From contig JAIOJX010000027.1 of the NCBI GenBank assembly GCA_022376925.1, positions 15,331,471 to 15,395,470 on the forward strand: 64,000 nt of DNA. Direction: 5' to 3'. The translations under genes and the position numbers were made by a program. The notes below the pieces were generated by a model, which was given only the letters and a program-made list of their open reading frames with translations, searched no databases and was not told where the DNA came from. Numbering within the stretch: the first letter of the stretch is position 1; the number at the start of each line of letters is the position of its first letter. Below, piece after piece: positions 1-11,706 of the stretch. Source of the stretch: Tragulus kanchil. Lineage: Eukaryota; Chordata; Mammalia; Artiodactyla; Tragulidae.

Positions 1-529
1 CAGTGGGCCTGAGCCGGCCCGGGAAGGGGGACGGCCCAGTCTGTGCCCGCGGACAGCTGGAGTGTGACTTCTGTCAGACTGAGCCAGGCCCCACGGGGCC
101 CCTCTGCTGGGTCCTGCTCTGTCGGTACCTGGAAGATCCCTGACCAGAGCTCTCTGAACGAGAGGGTCCTCCACCATAAAAAGGCATCCCGATGTGCCTG
201 CCAGGGCTTGGGGGCAGGCCCATGAGAGCCAGGGACCGGGCATTGTGAGCAGGCACCTGGATCAGCTCTGGAGGGGCCCAGAACACGAGCCTCCCTCTCC
301 CCCACTCTCAGCCAGGTCCCAGGGGATTACCTCTTCAGTCCCAGGAAGAGGCAATCTGACTCCATTTAAAATTTTTTAGCACACTGAATCTTCATCAGCT
401 GCCAAGTTAGGGTGAGGGCAAAGAGACAGGTGAAGTCATTAAAGTGGGGAGAGGGGCTTCGAGGGAGGGGAAAGCTTGGGTGCGCTCCTGGGGGCTGGTC
501 TCGCTCCGCCTCTGCCCGCACCTTCCCCA
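1..529. other. Intergenic sequence, nothing recognised
   Basis: Moderately GC-rich. No splice-bounded exon, conserved peptide or clear repeat was recognised. Confidence 0.5.
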
Positions 530-1290
530 GCCCCGCCACCGCGTCCGCCCCGCGTGGCCATCGCTGCTCCGCGGCCTCTGGCAGGGACACTCCCTCCTGC
601 CTGTCTGGACCGAGCATCCTCGCCACCCCAACCTTCCCCGCGGCCCGGGACCGGCGGACGCGCGGGGCGGTGGGGTCACCCCGCCGGTGTGGACGGGCAG
701 CCCCGCTGGACAGGCGGCGGGGGCTTCCCCTCCCGCCCCGTCCGGACAGCCGCTGCCCGCCGCGTTATTCAGGTTTGCCGTGGAGTCAGCCCTCAGGCTT
801 GGAGCGGGCAGTCCAGCCGCGTCCGCAAAAAGGGGGCGGCGTCTCCTCCCCCGAGACAGACCGACGGACACACCCGCGCTGCCCCCGCCCTCGGGGGGCA
901 GCCTGGCCCCGCCGGGACCCGCGGTAACGGAGGGCAGCGACCGCGCGGCGGCCCGGGGGCCCGCGAGGGGACAGCGGCCCCCGGCGCCTCCCGGCTCCTA
1001 CCTCGCTGGGGCGGCAGCGGCGCTGTCCTGGTCCAGGCCCCTCTCTGGCTCCGCGCGGGGCAGCAGAGGCGGCGCGAGGCCCCGCGGCGTCCGCCCCGTC
1101 CGTCCGTCCTTCCTTCCGCACGGACCGCGCGCAGCCAGTGGCCGAGGCCGGCGCGAGCCGCGAGCTGGGCGCGGGGAGGGCGGGGCGGGGCGTGGCCTGG
1201 GCGGGGCCTGCAGCCTCCCCGCCCCCCGCCGCCCCCCGCCCGCCGCCCGCGGGCTGGGAGACCTGCGCGCTGGGCCGCCGGCAGGTGCGC
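530..1290. promoter_or_regulatory. CpG-island-like block, possible promoter
   Basis: Dense CpG and GC boxes, for example GGGCGGGGCGTGGCCTGGGC near 1180-1205, stand out against flanking sequence. In human, CACNG5 is the next gene past PRKCA in the same direction, so its first exon would be expected on the minus strand to the left of PRKCA. I see no CACNG5 coding exon, and the first exon may be non-coding. The CpG density is seen; the promoter role and gene name are inference. Confidence 0.35.
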
Positions 1291-1710
1291 GCGTGTAGGG
1301 GGACGCACCTTCACGGGACTTGCAGGTGGAGCGTCGGGGGCCCCGCGTGGAGCCTGATCGAGACCCCCGGACTCGAGGCAGACCTACCCGCGCATTCCAG
1401 CCGCTGCTACTGCTGCGTGCGCAGCCTCACGACTCACAAACAGCTCCACCACCAGCTGGTGTGTGGCGGCTACTTCCTGAGCACTCGGCGCTGCTGAGAG
1501 CGCTCTGCACTGAGGAATCCTCCAGCCCAACGGCTCCATTGTTCCGATGAGAAAACTGAGGCCGGAGCCCCCACGCGAGGCGAGCCTGAGGACGCGCAGT
1601 GCAGCTCTGTCGGCCTGGCTTCCGGACGTGCGCGGGCTTTCTGTGAGCCCTTACGCACGTCGCTTGCCGCTCGGAAGCACAGGCTGGAAATAAATGTACA
1701 ATACATGATG

Positions 1711-1915
1711 TGCGTGTGCTAGGCCGCTTCCGTCTTTGCGGTCCTATGGCCTGGAGCCCGCCAGGCTCCCCAGTTCACGGGACTGTCCAGGCAAGACTAC
1801 TGAGTGAGCTGCCGTGTCCTTCTCCAGGGAATCTTCCGCGGTCAGGATGGAGCTCACATCTCTTATGTCTCCTGCATTGGGGGGAGGGTTGATCTTTACC
1901 ACTAGCGCCTCCACT
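1711..1915 (-). repeat. Bov-tA SINE, minus orientation
   Basis: Reads on the plus strand as the reverse complement of the ruminant tRNA-core SINE: a diverged tail end near 1711, then GCCCGCCAGGCTCCCCAGTT, TTCTCCAGGGAATCTTCCGC, CATCTCTTATGTCTCCTGCA and TTTACCACTAGCGCCTCCAC. Old and diverged. Confidence 0.8.
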
Positions 1916-2279
1916 ACAACTGATATTTTTTCTTTCTTCAGTTTGTATGTCTTTATTCACTGGGTCCTGGGCCTCACGGCACGTTGTCACGTGGGAGTGG
2001 GGTCACGAGTCGCTGGAACCACTGGGGGCTTGTAGAGAGGACACACCAGATGTCTCTTCACAGCATTGCAGGCCTGGAAAGTAGGCAGCTTTCTCCCTTT
2101 TCTCCCACCCTCCCTAGGAATGCTCCTCCCCACCCCCAGGGTCCCCCAAGAGGCCCCACCCCACTAAAGGTGTCCACATCTCTCACCTGGATGGAGTCCC
2201 GCGTCTCTCAGGCTCCCAGCCCCCATCATCTCCAAACTTTTCCAAATGCCTAGCTCCCCCTGCGCGACTTGTCCTCTTT

Positions 2280-2500
2280 GCCACACGGAAACCTCCTATA
2301 GATCATTCAAAACCTTGCTCAGTTTGCTTCCTCTGACCTGATACATAATTTCCGCTTCCCTCATCTGGGCTCAGGAGCCTCTTGAGGGTTCTACCCTGTA
2401 GCCATTGTCAGTCTTCCCAGCTTTGTGTGTGAGCTCCTCGAAGGCAGACGTCTTCACTTAGGTGCATCAACACCTGCTATCTTAGTGCACCACTGGATGA
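2280..2500 (+). repeat. Probable L2 LINE 3' fragment
   Basis: Contains GTGTGTGAGCTCCTCGAAGG followed by ATCAACACCTGCTATCTTAG, resembling the L2 3' end (gtgagctccttgagggcag ... cagcacctagcac). Diverged, so the assignment is tentative. Confidence 0.4.
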
Positions 2501-2650
2501 ATCTGAGTGGAGTGCGTTTTCCTAGACTGCAGCTTGCCGAGGCAAGGGGAAACCACCCGCTGGAGCGACATGTGAGGCTGGATCAGTGATGCGGAACGAG
2601 GAGAAAGGCGCAGAGCAGCCAGAAGCTGTGCCTCGTAAAAGGTGTGCCTT

Positions 2651-2950
2651 TGGGGCGTCCCTGAGGGCCCAGTGGGTAGAGTCCGCCCTGCAGCGCAAGG
2701 GGCGCTGGTTCGATCCCCGGCTCGGGAAGATCCCACGTGCCGCGGAGCAGCTGGACCTGTGTGTCCAGTTACGAGCCAGTGCTCTGAAGCGCATGCGCCC
2801 AGAGCCGGCGCTCTGCGACGGGAGAGGCCACTGCGATGGGAGGCCCACACCGGCCAAAGAATAAAGATGGATGAAAAATAAACAAATAAGTAATCAATAA
2901 AAAAGAAGCCAACATTAAAAAGAATATTAAAATGTTAAAAAAAAAAAAGG
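2651..2950 (+). repeat. CHR-2-like artiodactyl SINE with A-rich tail
   Basis: Head GCGTCCCTGAGGGCCCAGTG, a tRNA B-box-like GGTTCGATCCCCGGCTCGGG, GATCCCACGTGCCGCGGAGC, AGAGGCCACTGCGATGGGAG and tail AATAAAGATGGATGAAAAAT, followed by A-rich sequence to about 2948. It is the same family as the copies at 36708, 46818 and 58469. Confidence 0.85.
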
Positions 2951-5072
2951 CCTGCCTTTATATTCCCAGCGGAGGCCAGAGGGGCTGACCCAGGACCTGT
3001 GTCCTGCAGTCAGCTCAGAGGAACAGCAGCCACATCTTCAGGAAACAGGAATGAATGTCCGGTGGGGGAGGAGGGTGGAAGGGGGCAGCCCACCCGAGGT
3101 GGGCAGGAAGGCAGGGGACCTGGGGCCTTGGGTGTCCTCCCCAGGGGCTGACTGAGGGAGGCCGGGTGACCAGCGCTCCCAGCCTGGCCCTTCTTGGATG
3201 TGCTGGAGCCCTTCTCCGTGCCCGCCCGTGGAAGGCATCCTTTGGGAGGGCCGGCGTCTCTGGTGGGCCCCCAGCCTCCCCCCCGTCACTCTGCCTGAGG
3301 CAGGAGGGGTGCTCTCACGAGCTGGTGGCTGAGAGAAGAGGGACGTAGATGAGACGGAAGGGGGCTTCAGCCTGGGGGGCCGTGCGCCTCCGAGCCGGCC
3401 TCCCCCGGGGCTGGTCTCGTGGCTCTGCCCACGATCCGGAGCTCTTTTAAGTTTTGTTGGTTTAATCATCTGCTTAGGCCATCTTAATTTTTAAAATCAC
3501 TTTGAACAAGGGATTCCATTTTCACTTTGCTCCACCCTGCACATCACAGAGCTGGTACTGGTGCTCATTATGGGGGTACCGCAGCTCTTCACTTGGGTGA
3601 TGTTTGCACAAACACCTAACACATGGCTCAAAGCAGAAGCTAGTTTTCCTTCTCTGACCTGGTCTTGAAGATCAAGAGAAGGTCACCAGGGCCTGGGGGA
3701 CAGTTTCGTGGGGAGAGACCAGCCTGGGCAAGGGCGAGAGAACACCGGGTGCGTCCAGGGAGAGGCTAGTGCTCTAGGACAGGCTGGGGGGGCAGGCAGG
3801 GAGTGGGGAGCGGGGGAGACAGGGCCGAGGACGCACGGAGGGGCCTGCGGGAGGGGCCTTCTGGTTTCCGCAGGAGCCTGGACCTGGGGTCTGGAGGCTG
3901 AGCGCAGAGGCCCTCAGGCAGGGAAGGCGGGCGGGCTCGCACACCCGCATCCTCGCCGCGGGCGGCTGGGGACGGGTGAAGCTAATGAGACAGGCACTGG
4001 CGGGCGTGGGTGGGAGCCCTTCTCGGAGCTGCTACTGGGTCCTGCTCGAGTCGCCCGCTGTTGACATGAGGGGGAAATTCTGCAGGTGTCAAGCCCAGCC
4101 GTGTGCCTGGGGACCCAGGGACTCCGGCCTGAGCGATGAATAATGGAGCAGCCCTCCTTCCCTGCGCTTCGCTCTTGCCTTTCAATAATGCATACATTCC
4201 CGGGGTTGAGGAGTTTCATAAAACCTCCGCTTTTCCTGAGTCCTGGGCCAATCTGATGGCTTCATGCATTGGGTCTTAATTAGAAACATGCACACAGGCA
4301 GCACCTCAGCCCCAGGTGCCTTGTTCCCGCCAAGGACAGTGTCCCACTGTGTCCTGGGGCAGGAAGGGGCGGCCAGGCTGGCGTGGAGGTGGGGCTGGCT
4401 GCCCGGGGGCGGCGTGGAAAGCGTCACACGAAGGTGCCGCCCACAGGGAGGAGACCACCCGTTGTGGTGCTCGGCACCCTTCGAGGTCCAGCCTGCACAG
4501 GGGACCTACGTCGAGGAAGGACATCTGCGCAGAAGTGACAGGTGTCCATTCCAGGAGGAGGCTGTCGGGGTCGCCAGGGCTCTGGACTGTGGAGGTCCCT
4601 GGGTCCCTGGACTGTGGAGGGCCGCTGTCACTCTGGCTCTCCAAGTGACGTCACAGAGCAGAGCCTCCTGCCCGCCTCTGACGGACCCACGCCTGGCAGG
4701 AAAGAAGCGCTCTCCTGTGAGGCCATTACCCTGGGATGGCCGTCGGCCTTGGCTGCACGCTGTGGTCTGACCCGATTTGTCTCCTCTGCCCTCCCCCCTT
4801 CCTGCGCTTTCTAATACCTGCTGACCAGGCGTTTAGGAGCACGTGGGCTCCTAAACACACAATCCGGGCAGGGAGCAGAGGGGCTGGGGACCCTGAGCTC
4901 CAGGTCCGTGTGGTGGCCAGTGGGGACGAGGCAGAAGGGGCGCAGAAAGAGGAAGGCGCCTTCGAGGCGTGGAGATGTTGGATGGAGGGGACGGCCGTTT
5001 TCCAGCAGATGCAGGTTTGAGATGCACATGACCTCAGGGCTTGGGGGGGGTTCTAAGTGCATGTGTGCCTCC
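2951..5072. other. Intergenic sequence, no gene seen
   Basis: GC-rich and without a recognisable exon or clear interspersed repeat. A small tandem repeat of CTGGACTGTGGAGG lies at about 4580-4622. Confidence 0.5.
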
Positions 5073-5373
5073 GAGGGAGGGAGGGAGGGAGGGAGGAAGG
5101 GAGGGAGGGAGGAAGAGAGGAAGGGAGGAAGGGAGGAAGGGAGGGAGGGAGGAAGAGAGGAAGGAAAGGAGGAAGAGAGGGAGGGAGGGAGGGAGGAAGA
5201 GAGGGAGGGGGGGAGGGAGGAAGAGAGGGAGGGAGGGAGGGAGGGAAGAGAGGGAGGGAAGGAGGAAGAGAGGGAGGGAGGGAAGAGAGGGAGGGAGGGA
5301 GGGAAGAGAGGGAGGGAGGGAGGGAAGGAAGGAGGAAGAGAGGGAGGGAGGAAGAGAGGGAGGGAGGGAGGAG
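5073..5373 (+). repeat. (GGGA)n/(GGAA)n purine microsatellite, 300 bp
   Basis: An almost pure purine tract of GGGA, GGAA and GAGA units. It contains many four-run GGGAGGGAGGGAGGG blocks, which are G-quadruplex and triplex forming in principle. It abuts copy 1 of duplication A. Confidence 0.95.
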
Positions 5374-5374
5374 A

Positions 5375-7543
5375 GCCCCGGGCGGCGGGGGTGGCGGCTG
5401 GCGGCTAGTGGTAACACTAAGCCCCTTCCTCACCGCCCTCTGCCCAGGGCCTGCTGTGTGCTGCTGGCACACTGGATTCCCAAGCCACCCTCTGAGTGAG
5501 GACGTGAGTTCCTCTGTCCCAGATGAGGAAACGGAGGCTGCAAGAAGCCATTTGCCCCCAAATGAGAAAGTGACGGTGCTGGAGGGAGGAAGACCTGTTC
5601 CGGCTGCATCCTCCTGAGTGTGGTCCCCGCGTGAGGGGCCACGGCAGCCGCGGCTTCCAGCTGGTCATCGGACCTCAGCACGCGGAAGCCAGTCTTGGTG
5701 GAAGCTACACATCGGGGATGACCGGGCAAGAGGGAGGCGGGGGCCGTGGGGCCAGGGGCCTCGAGAACATCCAGGGCCCGAGAGGCCTGGGAGACTCCGC
5801 GCTTCCTCGGGGGGCTGGTCGCCAGTGAGCTCCCCGGCGCGCTGGTCAGCGGGCCCTGGACGGGCGCCGCGCTCACAGTGGGCTCGCCCGTCAGGGGGGA
5901 CGGCTGACTCACGGCTCCTTCGCGTCCCTGGACTCACCCGCGAGCTCCCCTCTTTTCCTCCTGGACTTGCTTCGCTGGTCAGGGAGGGGTCGACCGGGGC
6001 GTGGGCGTCCCTGCCCCTTCCCTCGTTCTCCTCGACCCCACACCCCTCCTTGCTGAGAGGCCCCCTCAGTCCAGTCCAGTTCTCACGCCCCGTCCTCCCC
6101 GCAGCCCGCCAACGGGGGGCCCGGGGGCCTGCAGAGACCTGGGCTCGGCTCTTCAACCAGGACCTGCTCGCTCCGCCTCTGGGCGCTGCGGGCGTGGAAC
6201 CTGGGAGCGTCCACGCAGCGGCACGTGTCCTTGCCGGATGACCGAGCAGCCGCTTGTGCTCCCCCGACTGGCCACTCTCCAGGCTGCCCTCCCTGTCCCT
6301 CGAGCCCAGCTGTTCAGCCTCTGCTCCCATAATTTGTCCCCTTGGCAACTAGATTATGGCTTACACAACAGTTCCAAGGGCAGCAGAGCCCATCAACCCA
6401 ATGGGAAGGAGGAAGAGGGAGGGAGGGAAGAGAGGGAGGGAGGGAGGGAAGAGAGGAGGGAGGGAGGGAAGGAAGGAGGAAGAGGAGGGAGGAAGAGAGG
6501 GAGGGAGGAGGAGGCCCCGGGCGGCGGGGGTGGCGGCTGGCGGCTAGTGGTAACACTAAGCCCCTTCCTCACCGCCCTCTGCCCAGGGCCTGCTGTGTGC
6601 TGCTGGCACACTGGATTCCCAAGCCACCCTCTGAGTGAGGACGTGAGTTCCTCTGTCCCAGATGAGGAAACGGAGGCTGCAAGAAGCCATTTGCCCCCAA
6701 ATGAGAAAGTGACGGTGCTGGAGGGAGGAAGACCTGTTCCGGCTGCATCCTCCTGAGTGTGGTCCCCGCGTGAGGGGCCACGGCAGCCGCGGCTTCCAGC
6801 TGGTCATCGGACCTCAGCACGCGGAAGCCAGTCTTGGTGGAAGCTACACATCGGGGATGACCGGGCAAGAGGGAGGCGGGGGCCGTGGGGCCAGGGGCCT
6901 CGAGAACATCCAGGGCCCGAGAGGCCTGGGAGACTCCGCGCTTCCTCGGGGGGCTGGTCGCCAGTGAGCTCCCCGGCGCGCTGGTCAGCGGGCCCTGGAC
7001 GGGCGCCGCGCTCACAGTGGGCTCGCCCGTCAGGGGGGACGGCTGACTCACGGCTCCTTCGCGTCCCTGGACTCACCCGCGAGCTCCCCTCTTTTCCTCC
7101 TGGACTTGCTTCGCTGGTCAGGGAGGGGTCGACCGGGGCGTGGGCGTCCCTGCCCCTTCCCTCGTTCTCCTCGACCCCACACCCCTCCTTGCTGAGAGGC
7201 CCCCTCAGTCCAGTCCAGTTCTCACGCCCCGTCCTCCCCGCAGCCCGCCAACGGGGGGCCCGGGGGCCTGCAGAGACCTGGGCTCGGCTCTTCAACCAGG
7301 ACCTGCTCGCTCCGCCTCTGGGCGCTGCGGGCGTGGAACCTGGGAGCGTCCACGCAGCGGCACGTGTCCTTGCCGGATGACCGAGCAGCCGCTTGTGCTC
7401 CCCCGACTGGCCACTCTCCAGGCTGCCCTCCCTGTCCCTCGAGCCCAGCTGTTCAGCCTCTGCTCCCATAATTTGTCCCCTTGGCAACTAGATTATGGCT
7501 TACACAACAGTTCCAAGGGCAGCAGAGCCCATCAACCCAATGG
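5375..7543 (+). repeat. Tandem duplication A (period 1139)
   Basis: Copy 1 is 5375-6404 and copy 2 is 6514-7543, 1030 bp each and apparently identical wherever compared. Each is preceded by the (GGGA)n tract. Both carry a MIR-like segment (TCCCAGATGAGGAAACGGAG at 5518 and 6657). The copies end at CATCAACCCAATGG. Confidence 0.95.
6405..6513 (+). repeat. (GGGA)n microsatellite, second shorter tract
   Basis: Same purine repeat as at 5073 but about a third as long. It sits exactly between the two copies of duplication A. Confidence 0.95.
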
Positions 7544-8261
7544 AGGCTCTTCTCCATCCTGACCGCTGAGCACGTTGCCAAGTGCCTGGTTGAAGTGAGG
7601 GCCCCGGTCGGGCGAGAGCAGCAGGGCGGGGAGACCGGGGAGGAGCGCTCAGCAGGAGAGGTCTGAGGGTGACCCGGAAGATGGCCCTCTGGGGACAGCT
7701 CCCAGCGGGCCCAGGGAGCAGCTGGAGGAGAAGGAGCAGCTTTGCGAGAGGGGACGGCTGCAGCCCGATCGTCCCAGACTTTTCCTTGTTCTCTACTGAC
7801 CCCAAGGAAACCTTCTGCCTGGTGACTGGCGCCCCCGGGCCTCAGGGCTCCCAGAGGATGGTGAGAGCAGGTCCTCAGAGGGAAGCCTGCGAGCAGATCC
7901 CGGAGGAAGGGACAGACGCTTCTAACCGAAGGCACAGAGGCTGCCCACGCGGGCCGTCCTCTCCCCGCATGGCAGCCCGGCCCCCTGCCCAGGCTGGTGG
8001 GACCAGGACACTGACGGCCAAGGGCACCCTGGGCCACCGGCCAGTTAGTTCTCGGCCCGCCTCCTCGCCTCGCCCCGGGCCACCGCCAAGTGTTCCCTGT
8101 TTCGGCGGAGCCGCCCCATCTGGAGACTTCATCACGTGGACTCTTAGGACTGCCCCGCGTGCGGGCTTCTCGCTCTTAGCGTGAGGTTCTCGGGACCCAG
8201 ACATTGCGGCGCGCATGGATACGTCGCTCCTTTTGCCGCTGACATCCTGTTGCGTCACGAC

Positions 8262-8550
8262 TGGTTTATCCACTCGCTGGCTGATGGGAGTTTGAACTGT
8301 GCCTCTTCCTGGCTGTTGAGAATAGCCCACCTGTGAGCACGCGCGCGCACGTACTTGTTTGGACACCTGTTTTCAATTCTGTTGGTACGCACAGCAGAGT
8401 AGGACTGCTAGATCACAGAATAAGTCTATGTTCAAGATTCTGAGGAACCAGCACAGTTTTCCGCAGTGGTAAACTGTGTACCATCTCCTTAGTAACAGTT
8501 TCCAGTGTCTCCATATCCTTGGAACAGTTGTTCTTTTTAAAGTGGCGGTG
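8262..8550 (+). repeat. L1 LINE 3' region fragment
   Basis: Diverged match to the L1 3' region: TTTATCCACTCGCTGGCTGA, GACTGCTAGATCACAGAATA, CTGAGGAACCAGCACAGTTT and TTTCCAGTGTCTCCATATCC. No coding capacity. Confidence 0.7.
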
Positions 8551-8760
8551 GTGATCAGTTGAGCATCGCCCTCCCGGCGCAGTGATTTCCGGGCCCACGG
8601 GTCGGAGGACACGGACAGCGACGGTGAGAGTGGGAGTCGGCAGTGGGCAGAGCTGGTCCCGGAACCCTGGCCGCGTGCTCGTCCAGCGGCTCCGGCTGAC
8701 CCTCTGGAGCAGGCAAAGGTCTGCAGAGTCACCTGGTTTGGTCTAGGAAGCAGGATTCCT

Positions 8761-10831
8761 CCCAGGCAGCACACATTGGCTTCTCAAAAGAAAAAAATAA
8801 AGGACCTGTTTCAGGTTATTCCCGTTTCTGGAGACTTTGATTAAGAATGACATGCGCCTCAGCCGTCACTTGTAAAGACCGCAGACGCTGCTCATACTGG
8901 GGAGAGGAGAAACCTCCTTCCCTCAGCCCTTGCCGTCTACTGGACGATGTCTACAATTCCCTGGGAGGTCTGCTGTCCATGCATAGGAGAAAGCTTGGCT
9001 CAGACTGTTTCCTGCCCTTTTTCAAGACAAAGATAATGATGGATGACGCGCTGGGGTAACAGGTCGCGGCTGCTCGAAGCTGGGGGCAACCAGTTCTGCC
9101 ACTGTCACAGCGATGCCTCTGCCCTCCCGGAGCCCGCTGACCCCGCGGAGAGTGCCCGTGTGCGCCGGCGTGACGGGTCTGAGTTCACTGTCGTCTCTCG
9201 GCCTCAAGGTGACGTCGGTAAATTCCGTATCCCTTAAGTTCTGATTCATCGTTTGAAACAGGCATATGACGCCCACAACACCCAGACTGCCGGCTTGTGG
9301 AGAGAACAAAGGAGACGCTGCACTCAGAGGCTTCGGCAGCACAGGGCTGTGGGGAACGCAGCAGCTCTGTGCGATTATTTGCTACAGGTCCACTTACACA
9401 CCTCTTTGGGGAGGGTAGCGCTCCCGGACTGGTCACCCACTGAAGTTCCGGGCACACTCTGAGAGCAGGTGCAGGCTGCCGGAGAGGGCGGAGCGGCACG
9501 TGGGGGAGGGGCGGGAGGGGACCCTTTGGCGCACTTGGGACTGAGTCACTGGGCTGAGCCAGGACCCTGTGAGGGCCCGCCGTGGGAGTGGGTACTGGGA
9601 GGCAGGGGTTTCCCTACCTGGATGGAAGCCCTCGGATGCTGGCTTATGCCTCTCCTGGCTGGGGCGTCTCCCATGAGTCTGCGGGCTTTGCCCAGCACTG
9701 GTCACCTGTGACCACAGTCGGAAAGGGGGCTGCCTTGGGTCAAGATCACCCAGGGGCTTCAGCTCCTCTCGCCCCCAGGGGTTCTTTTTTTAGGAAGCAT
9801 CATGGGGAGCAGATGGACTCGCCCAGGCAGCACACATTGGCTTCTCAAAAGAAAAAATAAAGGACCTGTTTCAGGTTATTCCGTTTCTGGAGACTTTGAT
9901 TAAGAATGACATGCGCCTCAGCCGTCACTTGTAAAGACCGCAGACGCTGCTCATACTGGGGAGAGGAGAAACCTCCTTCCCTCAGCCCTTGCCGTCTACT
10001 GGACGATGTCTACAATTCCCTGGGAGGTCTGCTGTCCATGCATAGGAGAAAGCTTGGCTCAGACTGTTTCCTGCCCTTTTTCAAGACAAAGATAATGATG
10101 GATGACGCGCTGGGGTAACAGGTCGCGGCTGCTCGAAGCTGGGGGCAACCAGTTCTGCCACTGTCACAGCGATGCCTCTGCCCTCCCGGAGCCCGCTGAC
10201 CCCGCGGAGAGTGCCCGTGTGCGCCGGCGTGACGGGTCTGAGTTCACTGTCGTCTCTCGGCCTCAAGGTGACGTCGGTAAATTCCGTATCCCTTAAGTTC
10301 TGATTCATCGTTTGAAACAGGCATATGACGCCCACAACACCCAGACTGCCGGCTTGTGGAGAGAACAAAGGAGACGCTGCACTCAGAGGCTTCGGCAGCA
10401 CAGGGCTGTGGGGAACGCAGCAGCTCTGTGCGATTATTTGCTACAGGTCCACTTACACACCTCTTTGGGGAGGGTAGCGCTCCCGGACTGGTCACCCACT
10501 GAAGTTCCGGGCACACTCTGAGAGCAGGTGCAGGCTGCCGGAGAGGGCGGAGCGGCACGTGGGGGAGGGGCGGGAGGGGACCCTTTGGCGCACTTGGGAC
10601 TGAGTCACTGGGCTGAGCCAGGACCCTGTGAGGGCCCGCCGTGGGAGTGGGTACTGGGAGGCAGGGGTTTCCCTACCTGGATGGAAGCCCTCGGATGCTG
10701 GCTTATGCCTCTCCTGGCTGGGGCGTCTCCCATGAGTCTGCGGGCTTTGCCCAGCACTGGTCACCTGTGACCACAGTCGGAAAGGGGGCTGCCTTGGGTC
10801 AAGATCACCCAGGGGCTTCAGCTCCTCTCGC
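8761..10831 (+). repeat. Tandem duplication B (period about 1060)
   Basis: Copy 1 is 8761-9772 and copy 2 is 9822-10831. Copy 2 lacks one A of an A-run and one C early on; I saw no other change. The bridge 9773-9821 is a shortened form of the sequence after copy 2 (10832-10915: AGGAAGCATCATGGGGAGCA and on) and then jumps back to the unit start at CCCAGG. Confidence 0.95.
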
Positions 10832-10879
10832 ACCAGGTTCTTCAGGTGGGTGTTCTCCTCTGTATTGTTTGAGTTACCT

Positions 10880-10955
10880 AAGGAAGCATCATGGGGAGCA
10901 GATGGACTCGCCCAGGGTCACTCAGAAAGTGGAAGCCTGAACTGGGATTCATATG
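10880..10955 (-). repeat. MIR SINE fragment
   Basis: GCCCAGGGTCACTCAGAAAG and TGAACTGGGATTCATATG match the reverse complement of the MIR core (ccaaggtcacacagc ... gctgggattcgaaccc). Confidence 0.55.
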
Positions 10956-11273
10956 TTCATGCATTCGGCATGCCTGGCGAGGTCCTGTTGCAGGAGTCCC
11001 ATCAAGACATGGCACCTCCGGTGGACCTGCAGGGGTGAGGTCCTGCTGCAGGGGTGAGGTGCCATGGAGGGAGACGGCATTCCGCGTGACCCTGCAGAGG
11101 TGTGGGGACAGTGTTGGCTCCGGGGGTCATAGCAGAGCTTGCTGAGCCGCACTGGGAAGAAAGGAGCCCACTGCTCTCTCCTCCTTGGGGTGACCTCCGC
11201 CTGGCCCCCGTGCCCACCCCCTCAAGGCTACTGTCTTTGGGGCTCAGCAGTCAGAGGAGGGACCCAGATTCAC

Positions 11274-11478
11274 GGTTCTCACCCGGGACGGTTTTGCTCC
11301 CCGCCCCCCAACCAACCTGGGGACATTTGTTGATGTCTGGAGATACTTTTGGTTGTCAACTGGGGGAAAGGCTACCAGCGTCCAGTGGACAAGGCAAGGG
11401 ATGCCGCTACGCACCCTGGGATGCACAGGATAGTCCCCACAACAAAGAAAAATGAATCCCCAAATGTCACAGTGAGAG
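11274..11478 (+). repeat. MER20 (hAT-Charlie) DNA transposon fossil
   Basis: GGTTCTCACCCGGGACGGTT, GGGACATTTGTTGATGTCTG, GAGATACTTTTGGTTGTCAA and GTCCCCACAACAAAGAAAAA follow the MER20 consensus almost end to end. Non-autonomous and inactive. Confidence 0.75.
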
Positions 11479-11682
11479 GCTTGTCAGGTCAAGAAATGTC
11501 AGGTGGAGACATCTTGGAATAGGCAGGTCCACGTGCATCTCCTGAAGGATGGTGGGGGCAGAGGCAGCTCTCGGCTAAGGGGGCAGGTGGCCGGGTGACC
11601 CCCCAGCCAGTCTGCGGTGGATGCTCCTGGTTTCTGTCCACGGCCCCGCGGAGGAACAGGTCTCTGTATTAATTTCATACCG

Positions 11683-11706
11683 GTTATATAGTTATAACTA
11701 TATAAC
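11683..11706. repeat. 24-bp perfect palindrome, AT-rich
   Basis: The 24 bases from GTTATATAGTTA to TAACTATATAAC equal their own reverse complement with no spacer. No flanking repeat explains it. Confidence 0.9.

Noticed and set aside
444..1357. Several overlapping frames of 280-290 codons at the CpG-rich block
   Set aside because: All frames on both strands are open because the sequence is GC-rich. None resembles CACNG5 or another known protein.
5041..5499. Long Gly/Arg/Glu-rich frames over the (GGGA)n tract
   Set aside because: Translation of a purine microsatellite in three frames, not a gene.
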